Shown here: in pieces, positions 16,350 to 24,774 of the stretch
Numbering within the stretch: position 1 is the stretch's first letter
Layout of the letters: each line of letters begins with the position of its first letter
Assembly (NCBI RefSeq): GCF_034424315.1
Contig: NZ_CP139972.1
Location: 1,302,001 to 1,366,000 of the forward strand
Direction: 5' to 3'
Length of the DNA stretch: 64,000 nt
Source of the DNA: Chitinophaga sancti
GTDB taxonomy: Bacteria > Bacteroidota > Bacteroidia > Chitinophagales > Chitinophagaceae
Made by a program: the position numbers and the translations under genes
The notes under the pieces: generated by a model
Told to the model about the DNA's origin: nothing
What the model saw: the letters and a program-made list of their open reading frames with translations, nothing else
Databases searched by the model: none

Positions 16350-17108
16350 ATGAATATCCTGATTATAGAAGATGAGCCGAGAGCGGCGAAAGAGCTGAAA
16401 AATATGGTTCAGCAGATAGATGATACAATCCAGGTACTGGGGATACTAGAATCTGTAGAACAGGCGAAGGAATGGTTTTCGAACAATGCCCATCCGGACC
16501 TGATCCTTTCTGATATACAGTTGGCAGATGGATTGAGCTTTGAGATTTATAGCCAGGTAAAGGTGACCAGTGCGGTCATCTTCTGTACTGCATTTGACGA
16601 GTACCTGATGACTGCATTTGAGACAAATGCAGTCAGTTATTTGCTTAAGCCGGTTACGATCGAAAAACTAGAAAAGGCGCTGGAGAAGTATGAGAGTATG
16701 AAGGCTGCTTTCGCCAATGAGCTTTTACCAAATAATTTACAATCTTTGCTGCAGGTGGTCAGACCCGTGCATAAAACAGCCCTGCTGGTAAATGAAAAGG
16801 AAAAGATTATTCCTGTACAGGTAAAAGATATTGCCTGTATTTACCTGGATAATACCATCCTGCAAATTACTACCCTGCAAAACAAGAAGTATTATATTAC
16901 TGCGACCATGGAGGAGACAGAACGCCTGCTGGATCCGGCGGTATTTTTCAGGGCAAACAGGCAGTACCTGATTAATAAAGCCGCTATTGGAAATGCAGAA
17001 CGCTATTTTGCGAGGAAACTGGTGATCAGGCTGACTGTGCCTACGGAAGAGCAGATTGTGGTGAGCAAGGCAAAGGCAGGAGAATTTTTGCAATGGCTGG
17101 AGTGTTAA
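16350..17108 (+). CDS. LytTR family response regulator
   Basis: 252 residues from the last ATG of the junction array; the frame runs back to 16320, but that part is repeat. The receiver domain (1-120) has acidic residues Glu7-Asp8, phospho-acceptor Asp55, Thr80 and Lys100. The LytTR DNA-binding domain covers about 150-250, with FFRANRQYLINKAAI as its core. It is the partner of the LytS kinase upstream. Candidate binding sites (21-bp direct repeats of TGCCCGTTTyACCC) lie before lytS and before the next gene, linking it to the exporter operon. Confidence 0.92.
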   Translation: MNILIIEDEPRAAKELKNMVQQIDDTIQVLGILESVEQAKEWFSNNAHPDLILSDIQLADGLSFEIYSQVKVTSAVIFCTAFDEYLMTAFETNAVSYLLKPVTIEKLEKALEKYESMKAAFANELLPNNLQSLLQVVRPVHKTALLVNEKEKIIPVQVKDIACIYLDNTILQITTLQNKKYYITATMEETERLLDPAVFFRANRQYLINKAAIGNAERYFARKLVIRLTVPTEEQIVVSKAKAGEFLQWLEC

Positions 17109-17220
17109 AAGTTTAGCCGGTTCAAGGTATTATTCTATATAAGTGAATGGGCTATACTGCATTAGCCAACTCCATTCCTCATTCGTTTCTCAACTATAAT
17201 GATCTCTCCCCCGATAAGCC

Positions 17221-17255
17221 AGTCCGTTTTACCCCCTAATCTGCCCGTTTTACCC
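17221..17255 (+). promoter_or_regulatory. Candidate LytTR operator before the DUF2147/exporter genes
   Basis: AGTCCGTTTTACCC (17221-17234) and TGCCCGTTTTACCC (17242-17255) are direct repeats exactly 21 bp apart, about 60 bp before the ATG at 17316. They match the repeats before lytS, so the same regulator probably acts at both places. Confidence 0.6.
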
Positions 17256-17315
17256 AGTTTGCCCCCTCCTCTCCCATCCTAATTAGCCAGCTTTGCCTTA
17301 TCAAAACAAAGCAAC

Positions 17316-17636
17316 ATGAAAACACTGGCTTTACTAGTCTTACTCATCACCACCTCATTTACACCAGACACCATTCTCGGTAAATGGACTAATCCAGACA
17401 AGAACAAAGAACTGACTTTAGTAAAAAACGGGAACATCTACACCGGCACTGCTGAAGGAAAAGACATTCTTCAAAACCTCGTCTATAACAATGGCACCTA
17501 CACTGGTAAAGTATACCTGCCCAAACGGAATAAGACCTTCCCTTGCACCATCATCCTAAAAGGAAACGATACAATGGAAATCAAGGTCCAGGCGGGTTTT
17601 GTAAGTCAAACGAAAGTTTGGACACGTGTTAAATAA
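17316..17636 (+). CDS. Secreted DUF2147-like small protein
   Basis: 106 residues with a signal peptide (MKTLALLVLLITTSF) and an apparent mature start near residue 17. ILGKWTNPDKNKELTLVKNG and the ending GFVSQTKVWTRVK match the beta-rich DUF2147 pattern, in which a GxW motif opens the domain. Function is unknown; a periplasmic location is expected. It is the first gene after the second LytTR-like operator and precedes the exporter genes on the same strand, separated by a hairpin without a clear T-run, so partial read-through into the exporter is plausible. Confidence 0.75.
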   Translation: MKTLALLVLLITTSFTPDTILGKWTNPDKNKELTLVKNGNIYTGTAEGKDILQNLVYNNGTYTGKVYLPKRNKTFPCTIILKGNDTMEIKVQAGFVSQTKVWTRVK

Positions 17637-17665
17637 AGACAAGCCCATACATACCGGGCTTGTCT
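17637..17665 (+). terminator. Hairpin after the DUF2147 gene
   Basis: Perfect 10-bp stem AGACAAGCCC / GGGCTTGTCT with a nine-base loop immediately after the stop codon. No T-run follows, so it may act as a weak terminator or a transcript-stabilising structure ahead of the exporter operon. Confidence 0.6.
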
Positions 17666-17722
17666 GCAGCTCTTCAAAACAACAACTCACCTTAAAACAC
17701 ACCCCCAGGTAACGACTTACAT

Positions 17723-19024
17723 ATGAAAAAACTCTTCACCGGTATCCTCTACTGCATCAGCGCGCTACCGGTGTCTGCACAGCTCCGCTTCTCCTCCGTT
17801 CAGGACCTCTGGAAATACGCCGATGGCCATAACATACAGCTCACGGCATCCATTGCCAGTGACAAGGAAGCTGCCTTAAGCCTCAAAGCGGCCAAAGGTG
17901 CCCTCTTGCCAACGATCAGTGCCAACGGTAACTATACAGACAATATCAGGATCCAATCTACCTTAATACCAGCCCACCTGTTCGATCAGACAGTTCCCGA
18001 CGGCACCTTTTACGAAGCCACATTTGGCAAACGTTACAATTATAACACCGCCGCGAATGTACAACTGAACCTGATCAACACACAAAACTGGTTTGCCATC
18101 AAAACAGCAAAACTGGACAAAGAAATAGCCGCCCTTAACATACAGAAAACCAGGCGGGATCTGTATGAACAGCTCGCAAACAATTATTATTCCTACCTGC
18201 TGGCAGATGAGGCTGAAAAATTGTTTCAGTCCAATGCAGCAACTATGGATACGGTATTTGCATCTGTACAACGAAAATATAATGATGGCTTTGTGAGTGA
18301 AGTGACAATAAACAATGCAGCGATCAACAAAGAAAAAGCAACTAAAAGTCTGGTGACAGCCACGCAGAACAAACTGCTCCAGCTGAATAACCTTCAGCAA
18401 TTATTAAATACAGGAGATCGCATTGAAATCAGCGAACAGCCCGTCACACCTTACATTCCGCAGCCTTTTGCGCCTGATCCGGATGTATCTCTCGCCTTCG
18501 GGGAATTCCTGAAATCAAAAGTTCAATGGCAATCTTCAAAAGCAGCCTATGCACCTACGCTGTCGGCAGTATATCAATACAGCAGGACGATTACGACAGA
18601 TCATTTTATGCAGTTCAGCAATAGTAATGATCTGCCGAGTCAATACTGGGGGCTGCGCTTATCAGTACCGATCTTCTCCGGAAACAACCGTCATTACACG
18701 GTGCAGAAAACGAAGATAGACATGGATCTAAAACAACAGCAATACCAGGCTGCAGGACTTCAGTCACAGCTGACTAATCAAAACATCCTGCTCTCATACA
18801 ATACTGCTTTTAAGAATATGGAAAAAGCAAAAGAAATTCTCGCTATGTACAAAAGCAATGATTCACATGCCACACAGTTACTCGAAGAAGGTTCCATCTC
18901 CATTGATGACCGGCTTAGGTACTATTCGGATATGATCACTAACCAGCAGGAATACCTGCAAAGTATGAGCGACTATTTTATTCAATCCTATCGCCTGCAG
19001 ATCAGGACTATAAATATTTACTAA
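17723..19024 (+). CDS. TolC family outer membrane efflux protein
   Basis: 433 residues with a signal peptide (MKKLFTGILYCISALPVSAQ). The two-fold OEP pattern is visible: long helical, Gln/Asn-rich segments such as KIDMDLKQQQYQAAGLQSQLTNQNILLSYNTAF and YYSYLLADEAEKLFQ, plus the mid-chain WQSSKAAYAPTLSAVYQY strand region and YWGLRLSVPIFSG near 300. As a trimer it should form the outer membrane duct for the adaptor and ABC permease encoded next. The tail of the gene and the start of the next one are the unit of the following tandem array. Confidence 0.9.
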   Translation: MKKLFTGILYCISALPVSAQLRFSSVQDLWKYADGHNIQLTASIASDKEAALSLKAAKGALLPTISANGNYTDNIRIQSTLIPAHLFDQTVPDGTFYEATFGKRYNYNTAANVQLNLINTQNWFAIKTAKLDKEIAALNIQKTRRDLYEQLANNYYSYLLADEAEKLFQSNAATMDTVFASVQRKYNDGFVSEVTINNAAINKEKATKSLVTATQNKLLQLNNLQQLLNTGDRIEISEQPVTPYIPQPFAPDPDVSLAFGEFLKSKVQWQSSKAAYAPTLSAVYQYSRTITTDHFMQFSNSNDLPSQYWGLRLSVPIFSGNNRHYTVQKTKIDMDLKQQQYQAAGLQSQLTNQNILLSYNTAFKNMEKAKEILAMYKSNDSHATQLLEEGSISIDDRLRYYSDMITNQQEYLQSMSDYFIQSYRLQIRTINIY

Positions 19025-19496
19025 ACATCATCACGGAGCATCCATCCTACCAATCATGAAACATTCACTCATCATATTCCTCGCAGGCGCGGCCTTCCGC
19101 TCCTTCTGCAATTCAAAACCATAACATTTACTAAACATCATCAAAGGGCATCCACCCTACAATCATGAAACATTCACTCAACATATTCCTCGCAGGCGCG
19201 GCCTTCCGCTCCTCCTGCAATTCAAAACCATAAATATTTACTAAACATCATCACAGATCATCCACCCTACAATCATGAAACATTCACTCATCATATTCCT
19301 TGCAGGCGCGGCCCTCCGCTCCTCCAGCAATTCAAAACTATAAACATTTACTAAACATCATCACAGATCATCCACCCTACAATCATGAAACATTCACTCA
19401 TCATATTCCTCGCAGGCGCAGCCATCCGCTCCTCCTGCAATTCAAAACCATAAATATTTACTAAACGTCATCACAAGGGCTTTTACGCTTATAATC
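19008..19496 (+). repeat. Tandem array of the tolC/adaptor junction, four extra units
   Basis: Copies of the adaptor start (ATGAAACATTCACTCAtCAT) lie at 19056, 19165, 19275 and 19385; the true start is at 19497. Steps are 109, 110, 110 and 112 bp. Each unit also carries the tolC tail AATATTTACTAA and the spacer CATCATCAC...CATCC. Each copy is a closed 22-codon mini-ORF encoding a shortened lipoprotein leader ending NSKP or NSKL. All four share an Arg codon (CGC) where the gene has Leu (CTC), so they descend from one diverged copy. Confidence 0.95.
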
Positions 19497-20597
19497 ATGA
19501 AACATTCACTCATCATACTCCTCGCAGGCGTGGCCCTCCTCTCCTCCTGCAAATCAAAAAAAGGAGGAACCGCAACACCCGTCTACGCGCCAATCACCGA
19601 GGCCGTATTCGCACCCGGTCATATCGAAGCTGGTGGGCAATTCACATTAACCGCCCTCAATGATGGCTACATTACAGACGTTCCAGCCAAAGAAGGAGAC
19701 ACTGTCACCGATGGTCAGATCATTTTCAAACAGGATCATACAACCGCTGCCATTGCGCAAAGATCCGCAACGGAAAACCTGGCCATTGCCCGCCAGAATG
19801 CCGCTGATAACTCCGCAGTACTGAACCAGCTGGAACAACAACTGCACACAGCCACTGAAAAGTTAGCCAATGACCTGTCCTTAAGAGACCGCAATGCCAG
19901 GTTGTACGCCACCCGCAGCGTGGCAAAAACTGACTATGACAATGCCGAACTGGCTTACCAGTCATCCCTGCATAATGTAGAACAGATCAAACAAAACATC
20001 ACAGCGACAAAGCTCTCCCTGCAGCAAACGCTCATCAATACCCGAAAGGAACAGGAGACTGCCATTGCAAACAGCTCTTATTACGACATCAAATCTCCGG
20101 GCAATTATACCGTGTACAACCTGTTAAAGAAAAAAGGTGACCTCGTGCGTAAAGGCGATGCACTGGCCACTTTAGGCCATGCCGGAAGTATGCTGATCAC
20201 CCTCTCAATAGATGAAGCCAGTATTACCAAAATCAAAACAGGGCAAACTGTACTCACCGAACTGAATACAGAAAAAGGCAAAACCTATACCGGGCATGTC
20301 AGCAAAATCTATCCCAGCTTCGACGAAAAGTCACAGGCCTATACCGTGGAAGCAACTTTTGATACCATCCCACCAGGGCTGATGAATGGCACGCTGCTAC
20401 AGTCCAACATCATCGTAGCACACAAAGACAAAGCTATGCTGGTGCCAGCGGCCTGTGTTAATCCTGATGGGCGGGCTATTGTCAAACGTGGTAAGCAGAC
20501 GGATACCATCCGCTTAAAAACAGGTATCATTTCTACTGAATATGTAGAAGTCCTGGGCGGGATCAATATAGATGATAAACTCATTAAAGCATATTAA
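19497..20597 (+). CDS. Periplasmic adaptor subunit (HlyD/MacA-like lipoprotein)
   Basis: 366 residues. The leader MKHSLIILLAGVALLSSC has a lipobox with Cys18, so the protein should be anchored in a membrane by lipid. The membrane-fusion pattern follows: a lipoyl half-motif near EAGGQFTLTALNDGYITDVPAKEGDTV, a long helical hairpin (about 85-195, rich in Gln and Asn), the second lipoyl half GNYTVYNLLKKKGDLVRKGDALATLG, and a beta-barrel with ITKIKTGQTVLTEL. It bridges the permease and TolC. The start is the last of five tandem copies of this leader. One base separates its stop from the permease ATG. Confidence 0.9.
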   Translation: MKHSLIILLAGVALLSSCKSKKGGTATPVYAPITEAVFAPGHIEAGGQFTLTALNDGYITDVPAKEGDTVTDGQIIFKQDHTTAAIAQRSATENLAIARQNAADNSAVLNQLEQQLHTATEKLANDLSLRDRNARLYATRSVAKTDYDNAELAYQSSLHNVEQIKQNITATKLSLQQTLINTRKEQETAIANSSYYDIKSPGNYTVYNLLKKKGDLVRKGDALATLGHAGSMLITLSIDEASITKIKTGQTVLTELNTEKGKTYTGHVSKIYPSFDEKSQAYTVEATFDTIPPGLMNGTLLQSNIIVAHKDKAMLVPAACVNPDGRAIVKRGKQTDTIRLKTGIISTEYVEVLGGINIDDKLIKAY

Positions 20598-20598
20598 T

Positions 20599-21852
20599 AT
20601 GAAAGTGGGTATTAACACCAAAATCGCTTACACGTACATGGTGAGTAAGATAAAATCTACGCTGGTAGCAGCATTGGGAGTCACCTTCGGAATTGGTATG
20701 TTCATATTTATGAACTCGCTGATCACAGGTACGAATGAGTATTCGGAAAAGACGATGCTGAGTGCGACACCGCATATCAGGCTGTATAATGATAATAAGA
20801 TCAGTAATACGGATATGCTAAACCGTTATATAGAAAGGGAGGAAAAGAGATCCATCAACCTGATATCCAACCCCCAACTAGTTCCGCAGGATAACCGCAT
20901 CATCAACCCGGAGATCGTCGTGGCCGCACTCCGTAAACGAAAAGAAGTCATCGCCCTCAGCACACAAGTCAACGCCAACATCATCTATAGCAAAGGCAAT
21001 GTGCAGGAAAACGGTACCATCTTCGGCGTTAACATCGCGGAGCAGGATAAAATGTTCGACATCACATCCAACATGATCGCAGGGAAAACCCAATCTATTG
21101 CCAACAATCCAAATAACATCCTCATCGGGATAGGGCTTTCCCGCAAACTCAATCTGAAAATGGGAGATTACGTGCGCATCACCGCCAGCAATGGCCTTAC
21201 CAAAACCCTGCAGGTATCAGGGATCTTCAAAACGACCATTAAGAATGTTGATGAAACGAAAACCTATGTGAGTACACCCGTTGTACAACAACTATTGCAA
21301 AAGGACCGGGCCTATATCACAGACATCTATGTCAATATAAAAGACTATTCACTCGCTACTGAAACGGGCAATAGCATGGCGCAGCAAACCGGTTACACCT
21401 CCGAATCCTGGCAGCAAAGTAATGAGCAATCCTTAGCCGGCAAAAAGATCAGGGATATCATCGCCAACTCCGTCATCTTCACGATCCTGCTGGTAGCGGG
21501 TTTCGGAATATACAATATTCTGAACATGGTGATCTATGAAAAGATCAAGGAGATCGCCATCCTCAAAGCCACAGGTTTCCAGGGTAGTGATGTGGTGAGC
21601 ATCTTTATACAACAGGCACTGTTAATCGGCCTGGTAGGCGCTACAATGGGCCTCGTCGTAGGCTGGCTCATTTCTTACCTGCTTTCCAGGTTGTATTTAG
21701 GACTTGGCAATGTGACCTATTTACCCATGACCTTCCTCACAAAACATTATATACAAGGTGCCATATTCGGACTACTTACCTCCTTCTTCGCCGGCTACAT
21801 CCCGGCCCGCAAGGCATCGCAGGTAGATCCGGTATCAATCATCAGGGGTTAA
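20599..21852 (+). CDS. ABC transporter permease, FtsX/MacB type
   Basis: Starting at MKVGINTKIAYTYMV, one base after the adaptor stop, gives 417 residues; an upstream ATG at 20572 overlaps the adaptor gene. The topology is one N-terminal membrane helix (about 20-45), a large periplasmic domain, then three helices near the C-terminus. NMVIYEKIKEIAILKATGFQGSDVVSIFIQQALLIG is the FtsX-like coupling region, and the chain ends PARKASQVDPVSIIRG. MacB-like permeases do not carry substrate through the membrane but drive periplasmic extrusion with the adaptor and TolC. Likely substrates are peptides, lipids or antibiotics; none is indicated here. Confidence 0.9.
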   Translation: MKVGINTKIAYTYMVSKIKSTLVAALGVTFGIGMFIFMNSLITGTNEYSEKTMLSATPHIRLYNDNKISNTDMLNRYIEREEKRSINLISNPQLVPQDNRIINPEIVVAALRKRKEVIALSTQVNANIIYSKGNVQENGTIFGVNIAEQDKMFDITSNMIAGKTQSIANNPNNILIGIGLSRKLNLKMGDYVRITASNGLTKTLQVSGIFKTTIKNVDETKTYVSTPVVQQLLQKDRAYITDIYVNIKDYSLATETGNSMAQQTGYTSESWQQSNEQSLAGKKIRDIIANSVIFTILLVAGFGIYNILNMVIYEKIKEIAILKATGFQGSDVVSIFIQQALLIGLVGATMGLVVGWLISYLLSRLYLGLGNVTYLPMTFLTKHYIQGAIFGLLTSFFAGYIPARKASQVDPVSIIRG

Positions 21853-21863
21853 CTTTTCTTACA

Positions 21864-22562
21864 ATGAGTATCGCTTTAAAAGCTGAAAAGATCAGCAAAT
21901 ACTTTTATACACCGGAGAAATTCAAAGTACTGTCTGACGTCAGTTTTGAAGTACAGCAAGGTGAGTTTGTATCAGTAGTAGGAAAATCTGGTTCCGGCAA
22001 ATCAACCATGTTATACATCCTGTCTACCATGGATACGGACTACACAGGTACGCTGGTGCTGAACGATCAGCAGATCACCGGCAGCGCTGTCAATAAACTG
22101 GCGGCTTTCAGGAATGAGCACCTGGGTTTCGTATTCCAGTTTCACTACCTGCTGCCCGATTTTACCTGCCTGCAAAATGTAATGATCCCGGCACTGCGTC
22201 TAAAAAAGATCTCCGCTGCCGAAATCGAACACAATGCCTATGAAAAATTAAAGACCCTGGGCCTGGCGGATCAGGCATTGAAGACTGCCTCACGCATTTC
22301 AGGAGGTCAGCAGCAACGGGTAGCAATTGCCCGCGCATTGATCAACGAACCCACCATCATCATGGGCGATGAACCTACCGGCAACCTCGATAGCCTGAAT
22401 ACAGCGGTGGTCTTTGATATTTTCAAACAATTGTCGGCGGAGCATAATAAAACAATTATTACAGTGACCCATGATAATGACTTTGCTGCGAAAAGCGATC
22501 GCATCATTGAAATGAAAGATGGAATTATTATCAGTCATGACCGAAAACCACATGAACTATGA
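21864..22562 (+). CDS. ABC transporter ATP-binding protein, MacB/LolD type
   Basis: 232 residues with all nucleotide-binding motifs: Walker A GKSGSGKST (40-48), the Q-loop in FVFQFHYLLPDFTCLQNVM, signature ISGGQQQRVAIARAL, Walker B IIMGDEPTGNLDS and switch His in VTHDND. The FHYLLPDFT segment is typical of the MacB/LolD/FtsE group. It powers the permease encoded 11 bp upstream. The stop overlaps the next ATG (ATGA), so the two proteins are translationally coupled. Confidence 0.95.
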   Translation: MSIALKAEKISKYFYTPEKFKVLSDVSFEVQQGEFVSVVGKSGSGKSTMLYILSTMDTDYTGTLVLNDQQITGSAVNKLAAFRNEHLGFVFQFHYLLPDFTCLQNVMIPALRLKKISAAEIEHNAYEKLKTLGLADQALKTASRISGGQQQRVAIARALINEPTIIMGDEPTGNLDSLNTAVVFDIFKQLSAEHNKTIITVTHDNDFAAKSDRIIEMKDGIIISHDRKPHEL

Positions 22563-23344
22563 GATATGTTTTTATTGCCTTTGCCCTGTTGTCAGGTACC
22601 GGATTATCTGCCCAGGGTATAAATTATACTTATGACGGAGGAAATTATAGTGCGCAGACGATCATGGCCAATGCACGGTTTCCTTTGTTGAAAAACATGT
22701 TGGGCAATGTGACCTATCGTCACCTGACATTAGAGGATCATACGTTGCAGTCAGGCGCTATGCAGCTCTACTATAATATCAAATTCTCTGAAAGGAAATC
22801 ACTGGTGCTGATCGGCACTGGCGGATTGTACAATGAAGGCTGGAGGTACGGGGCGGGGTTCCGGTATCAATACAAACATACGTCGAAAGTGAAGGCAGGG
22901 ATTGGGATGATGTATAATAAACAGTTCTTTGGCAACCAGCTGATTCCTTTCCTGGAAGTAAACTATGAGCCATCAGAAAAATGGACGATAACAGGTTTGT
23001 TTCCCATCAAACCGAAAGTGATGTATCATTTTAATACATCCGTCAGCGTAGGATTAGAGATCAGTGGAGAAGCCAGTAGTTACCGGATGGCAGAGACATT
23101 TCTGCGCAATAACCAGTGGACGGGTCTGTGCAGGTTTGAATGGTTGTTTACCAAACATTTATTGTTCAATGCAGGGATCGGCAGAAACTTTATAAACAGG
23201 TACCAGTTTTTTGATAATCATGTTCGCTCCGGCTGGACGATCATTACAATTCCATTAGGTGAAAAAGCCAGTCCTTTGTATGAGAAGGAGTCGAAAGGGA
23301 TGAGTGCGACTATTGGGCTTGCGGTGCGGATGAACCGGGATTAG
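22559..23344 (+). CDS. DUF6268-like outer membrane beta-barrel protein
   Basis: 261 residues with a signal peptide (MRYVFIAFALLSGTGLSAQG). The mature chain alternates aromatic and polar residues in short strands (NVTYRHLTLEDHTLQSGAMQLYYNIKF and similar) and fits an outer membrane barrel of the DUF6268 kind. It overlaps the ATPase gene by four bases, so it belongs to the exporter operon and may help the exported compound cross or insert into the outer membrane. Function is not established for the family. Its 3' end resembles the unit of the array that follows. Confidence 0.75.
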   Translation: MRYVFIAFALLSGTGLSAQGINYTYDGGNYSAQTIMANARFPLLKNMLGNVTYRHLTLEDHTLQSGAMQLYYNIKFSERKSLVLIGTGGLYNEGWRYGAGFRYQYKHTSKVKAGIGMMYNKQFFGNQLIPFLEVNYEPSEKWTITGLFPIKPKVMYHFNTSVSVGLEISGEASSYRMAETFLRNNQWTGLCRFEWLFTKHLLFNAGIGRNFINRYQFFDNHVRSGWTIITIPLGEKASPLYEKESKGMSATIGLAVRMNRD

Positions 23345-23715
23345 GTAGCGGTTGTGGTATATAGGTGGAACATTGTGGCTGAAGCAGGGTAATTGTCTTT
23401 GTCGATAATACGTGTATCCTTGTGGTGGAATGGGATTAAATTCTCTTTGTCTTTTATATATGCTTTCCTGCAGATAAAGCAAAATGAAATATCATTTTGG
23501 TTATACGTGTATCCTTGCAGGTAAATTGGGATTAAATTCTCTTTGTCGTCTATATATGCTTTCCTGCGGATAAAGCGAAGTGAAATGTCATTGTGGTTAT
23601 AGGTGTATCCTTTCAGGTGAATTGGGATTAAATCCTCTTTGTCTTTTATATATGTGTTCCTGCGAATGAAGTGGGGAGAAATGTCTCTGTGGTGTTTACG
23701 TGTATTCCTGCGGAT
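23326..23715. repeat. 95-97 bp tandem array after the exporter operon
   Basis: GTGTATCCTT-type markers at 23411, 23506, 23602 and 23699 give steps of 95-97 bp. The unit contains GGGATTAAATTCTCTTTGTC and TTCCTGCrGATAAAGC. The DUF6268 gene end (TGCGGATGAACC...TTGTGGTATATAGGTG) aligns with the unit, suggesting gene-end seeding. On the minus strand the 32-codon period keeps a 127-codon frame open (23341-23724), which I regard as a by-product but record. Confidence 0.8.
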
Positions 23716-23738
23716 GAACCCCAAGACCCCCTTTGTTC

Positions 23739-24629
23739 CTATACCTGCACCCCTACATTTCTGAAAACCGAAGGAGCCTGCCCGGTGTGTTTTTTGATAA
23801 AGTGACTAAAGTGGGCAGGATCTTCAAACCCCAAGCTAAACCCTATTTCAGACACAGTCCATTCTGAATGTTTCAGCAGGATCCTTGCTTCCGTTACCAA
23901 CCGCTCAGCAATCAGGCCGGAAGTAGATTTACCGGTAGTAGTCCTGAGCGCACGATTCAGCGAATTCACGTGTACGCCTAACCGCGAGGCAAAATCAGCC
24001 GGCGATTTCAGCTCAAACTGCTGACTTAAATTTTCAATGGGAAACTGCCTGTCCAGCAATTCATTGAACACCCCCGTAATCCTCACACTGGCATCCGTTT
24101 GCAGATGACGCTTTGCCACCGGCTCCATGCGCATTGCATAATGCAAAATATCAATGATACAATTCCGGATCAGGTCATCCTTATATGCGTAATCTGACCT
24201 AAACTCCTGGTTCATTCTGTCAAACAAGTGGCCAATTGCAGCAGCCTGTGTGGCATCCAGTTCATATACCGGGTGTGCGCCGGGGGCAAATAAAGGCAGG
24301 TCTTTTATATTCCGCCTGAAATACTCCGCCAGGTAGGCGCCTTTGAAGATGAAATATTGTCCGACGGCCGGCCCATCAGGCATATCGACGGTATATGGTA
24401 CATCCGGACTGAAGATAGCCAACGCATCGCCATTCACTTCCAGCGATTGATCACCGTAGTGCAGGAGAGTACGTCCCCGCATAAAACTAACTTTGTAAAA
24501 ATCCCTGCGCCGGTACGGCTGCGGATCCATACGAAGACAGTCATCATAGCGGAGCAGGTTGAATACTAAGGGCTGGCTATTGATAGCCCTGTTGATATAG
24601 AAATCTTCTATCGATTCAGGCTTTTTCAT
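23739..24629 (-). CDS. AraC family transcriptional regulator
   Basis: 296 residues. The N-terminal half looks like a cupin-type ligand-binding domain (YKVSFMRGRTLLHYGDQSLEVNGDALAIFSPDVPY). The C-terminal 100 residues hold two helix-turn-helix units, ending WTVSEIGFSLGFEDPAHFSHFIKKHTGQAPSVFR, the family signature. It lies downstream of an SDR gene on the same strand, with a hairpin between, and probably regulates that gene or a remote target. Confidence 0.9.
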   Translation of the reverse strand: MKKPESIEDFYINRAINSQPLVFNLLRYDDCLRMDPQPYRRRDFYKVSFMRGRTLLHYGDQSLEVNGDALAIFSPDVPYTVDMPDGPAVGQYFIFKGAYLAEYFRRNIKDLPLFAPGAHPVYELDATQAAAIGHLFDRMNQEFRSDYAYKDDLIRNCIIDILHYAMRMEPVAKRHLQTDASVRITGVFNELLDRQFPIENLSQQFELKSPADFASRLGVHVNSLNRALRTTTGKSTSGLIAERLVTEARILLKHSEWTVSEIGFSLGFEDPAHFSHFIKKHTGQAPSVFRNVGVQV

Positions 24630-24666
24630 ATTTCAAATTTACAGAATCCTGCGCAGCAAACACCTT

Positions 24667-24707
24667 AAATCTGCCTGCAGTTGCTGTAAACAAGTGCAGG
24701 CAGATTT
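24667..24707. other. 13-bp inverted repeat between SDR and AraC genes
   Basis: AAATCTGCCTGCA (24667-24679) and TGCAGGCAGATTT (24695-24707) are perfectly complementary with a 15-base spacer. It lies about 40 bp before the AraC start and 67 bp after the SDR stop, so it may be a terminator for the SDR gene or an operator for the AraC gene. No T-run follows. Confidence 0.65.
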
Positions 24708-24774
24708 GAAAATGGGAAAATGGCCGGCGGCCGGCTTAATAATAATCAAATTGTACACAACTGATTTTACGATT

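Noticed and set aside
24722..24735. GGCCGGCGGCCGGC as a regulatory palindrome
   Set aside because: Short GC-rich local symmetry without a second copy or consistent spacing to a promoter; not enough to call a site.
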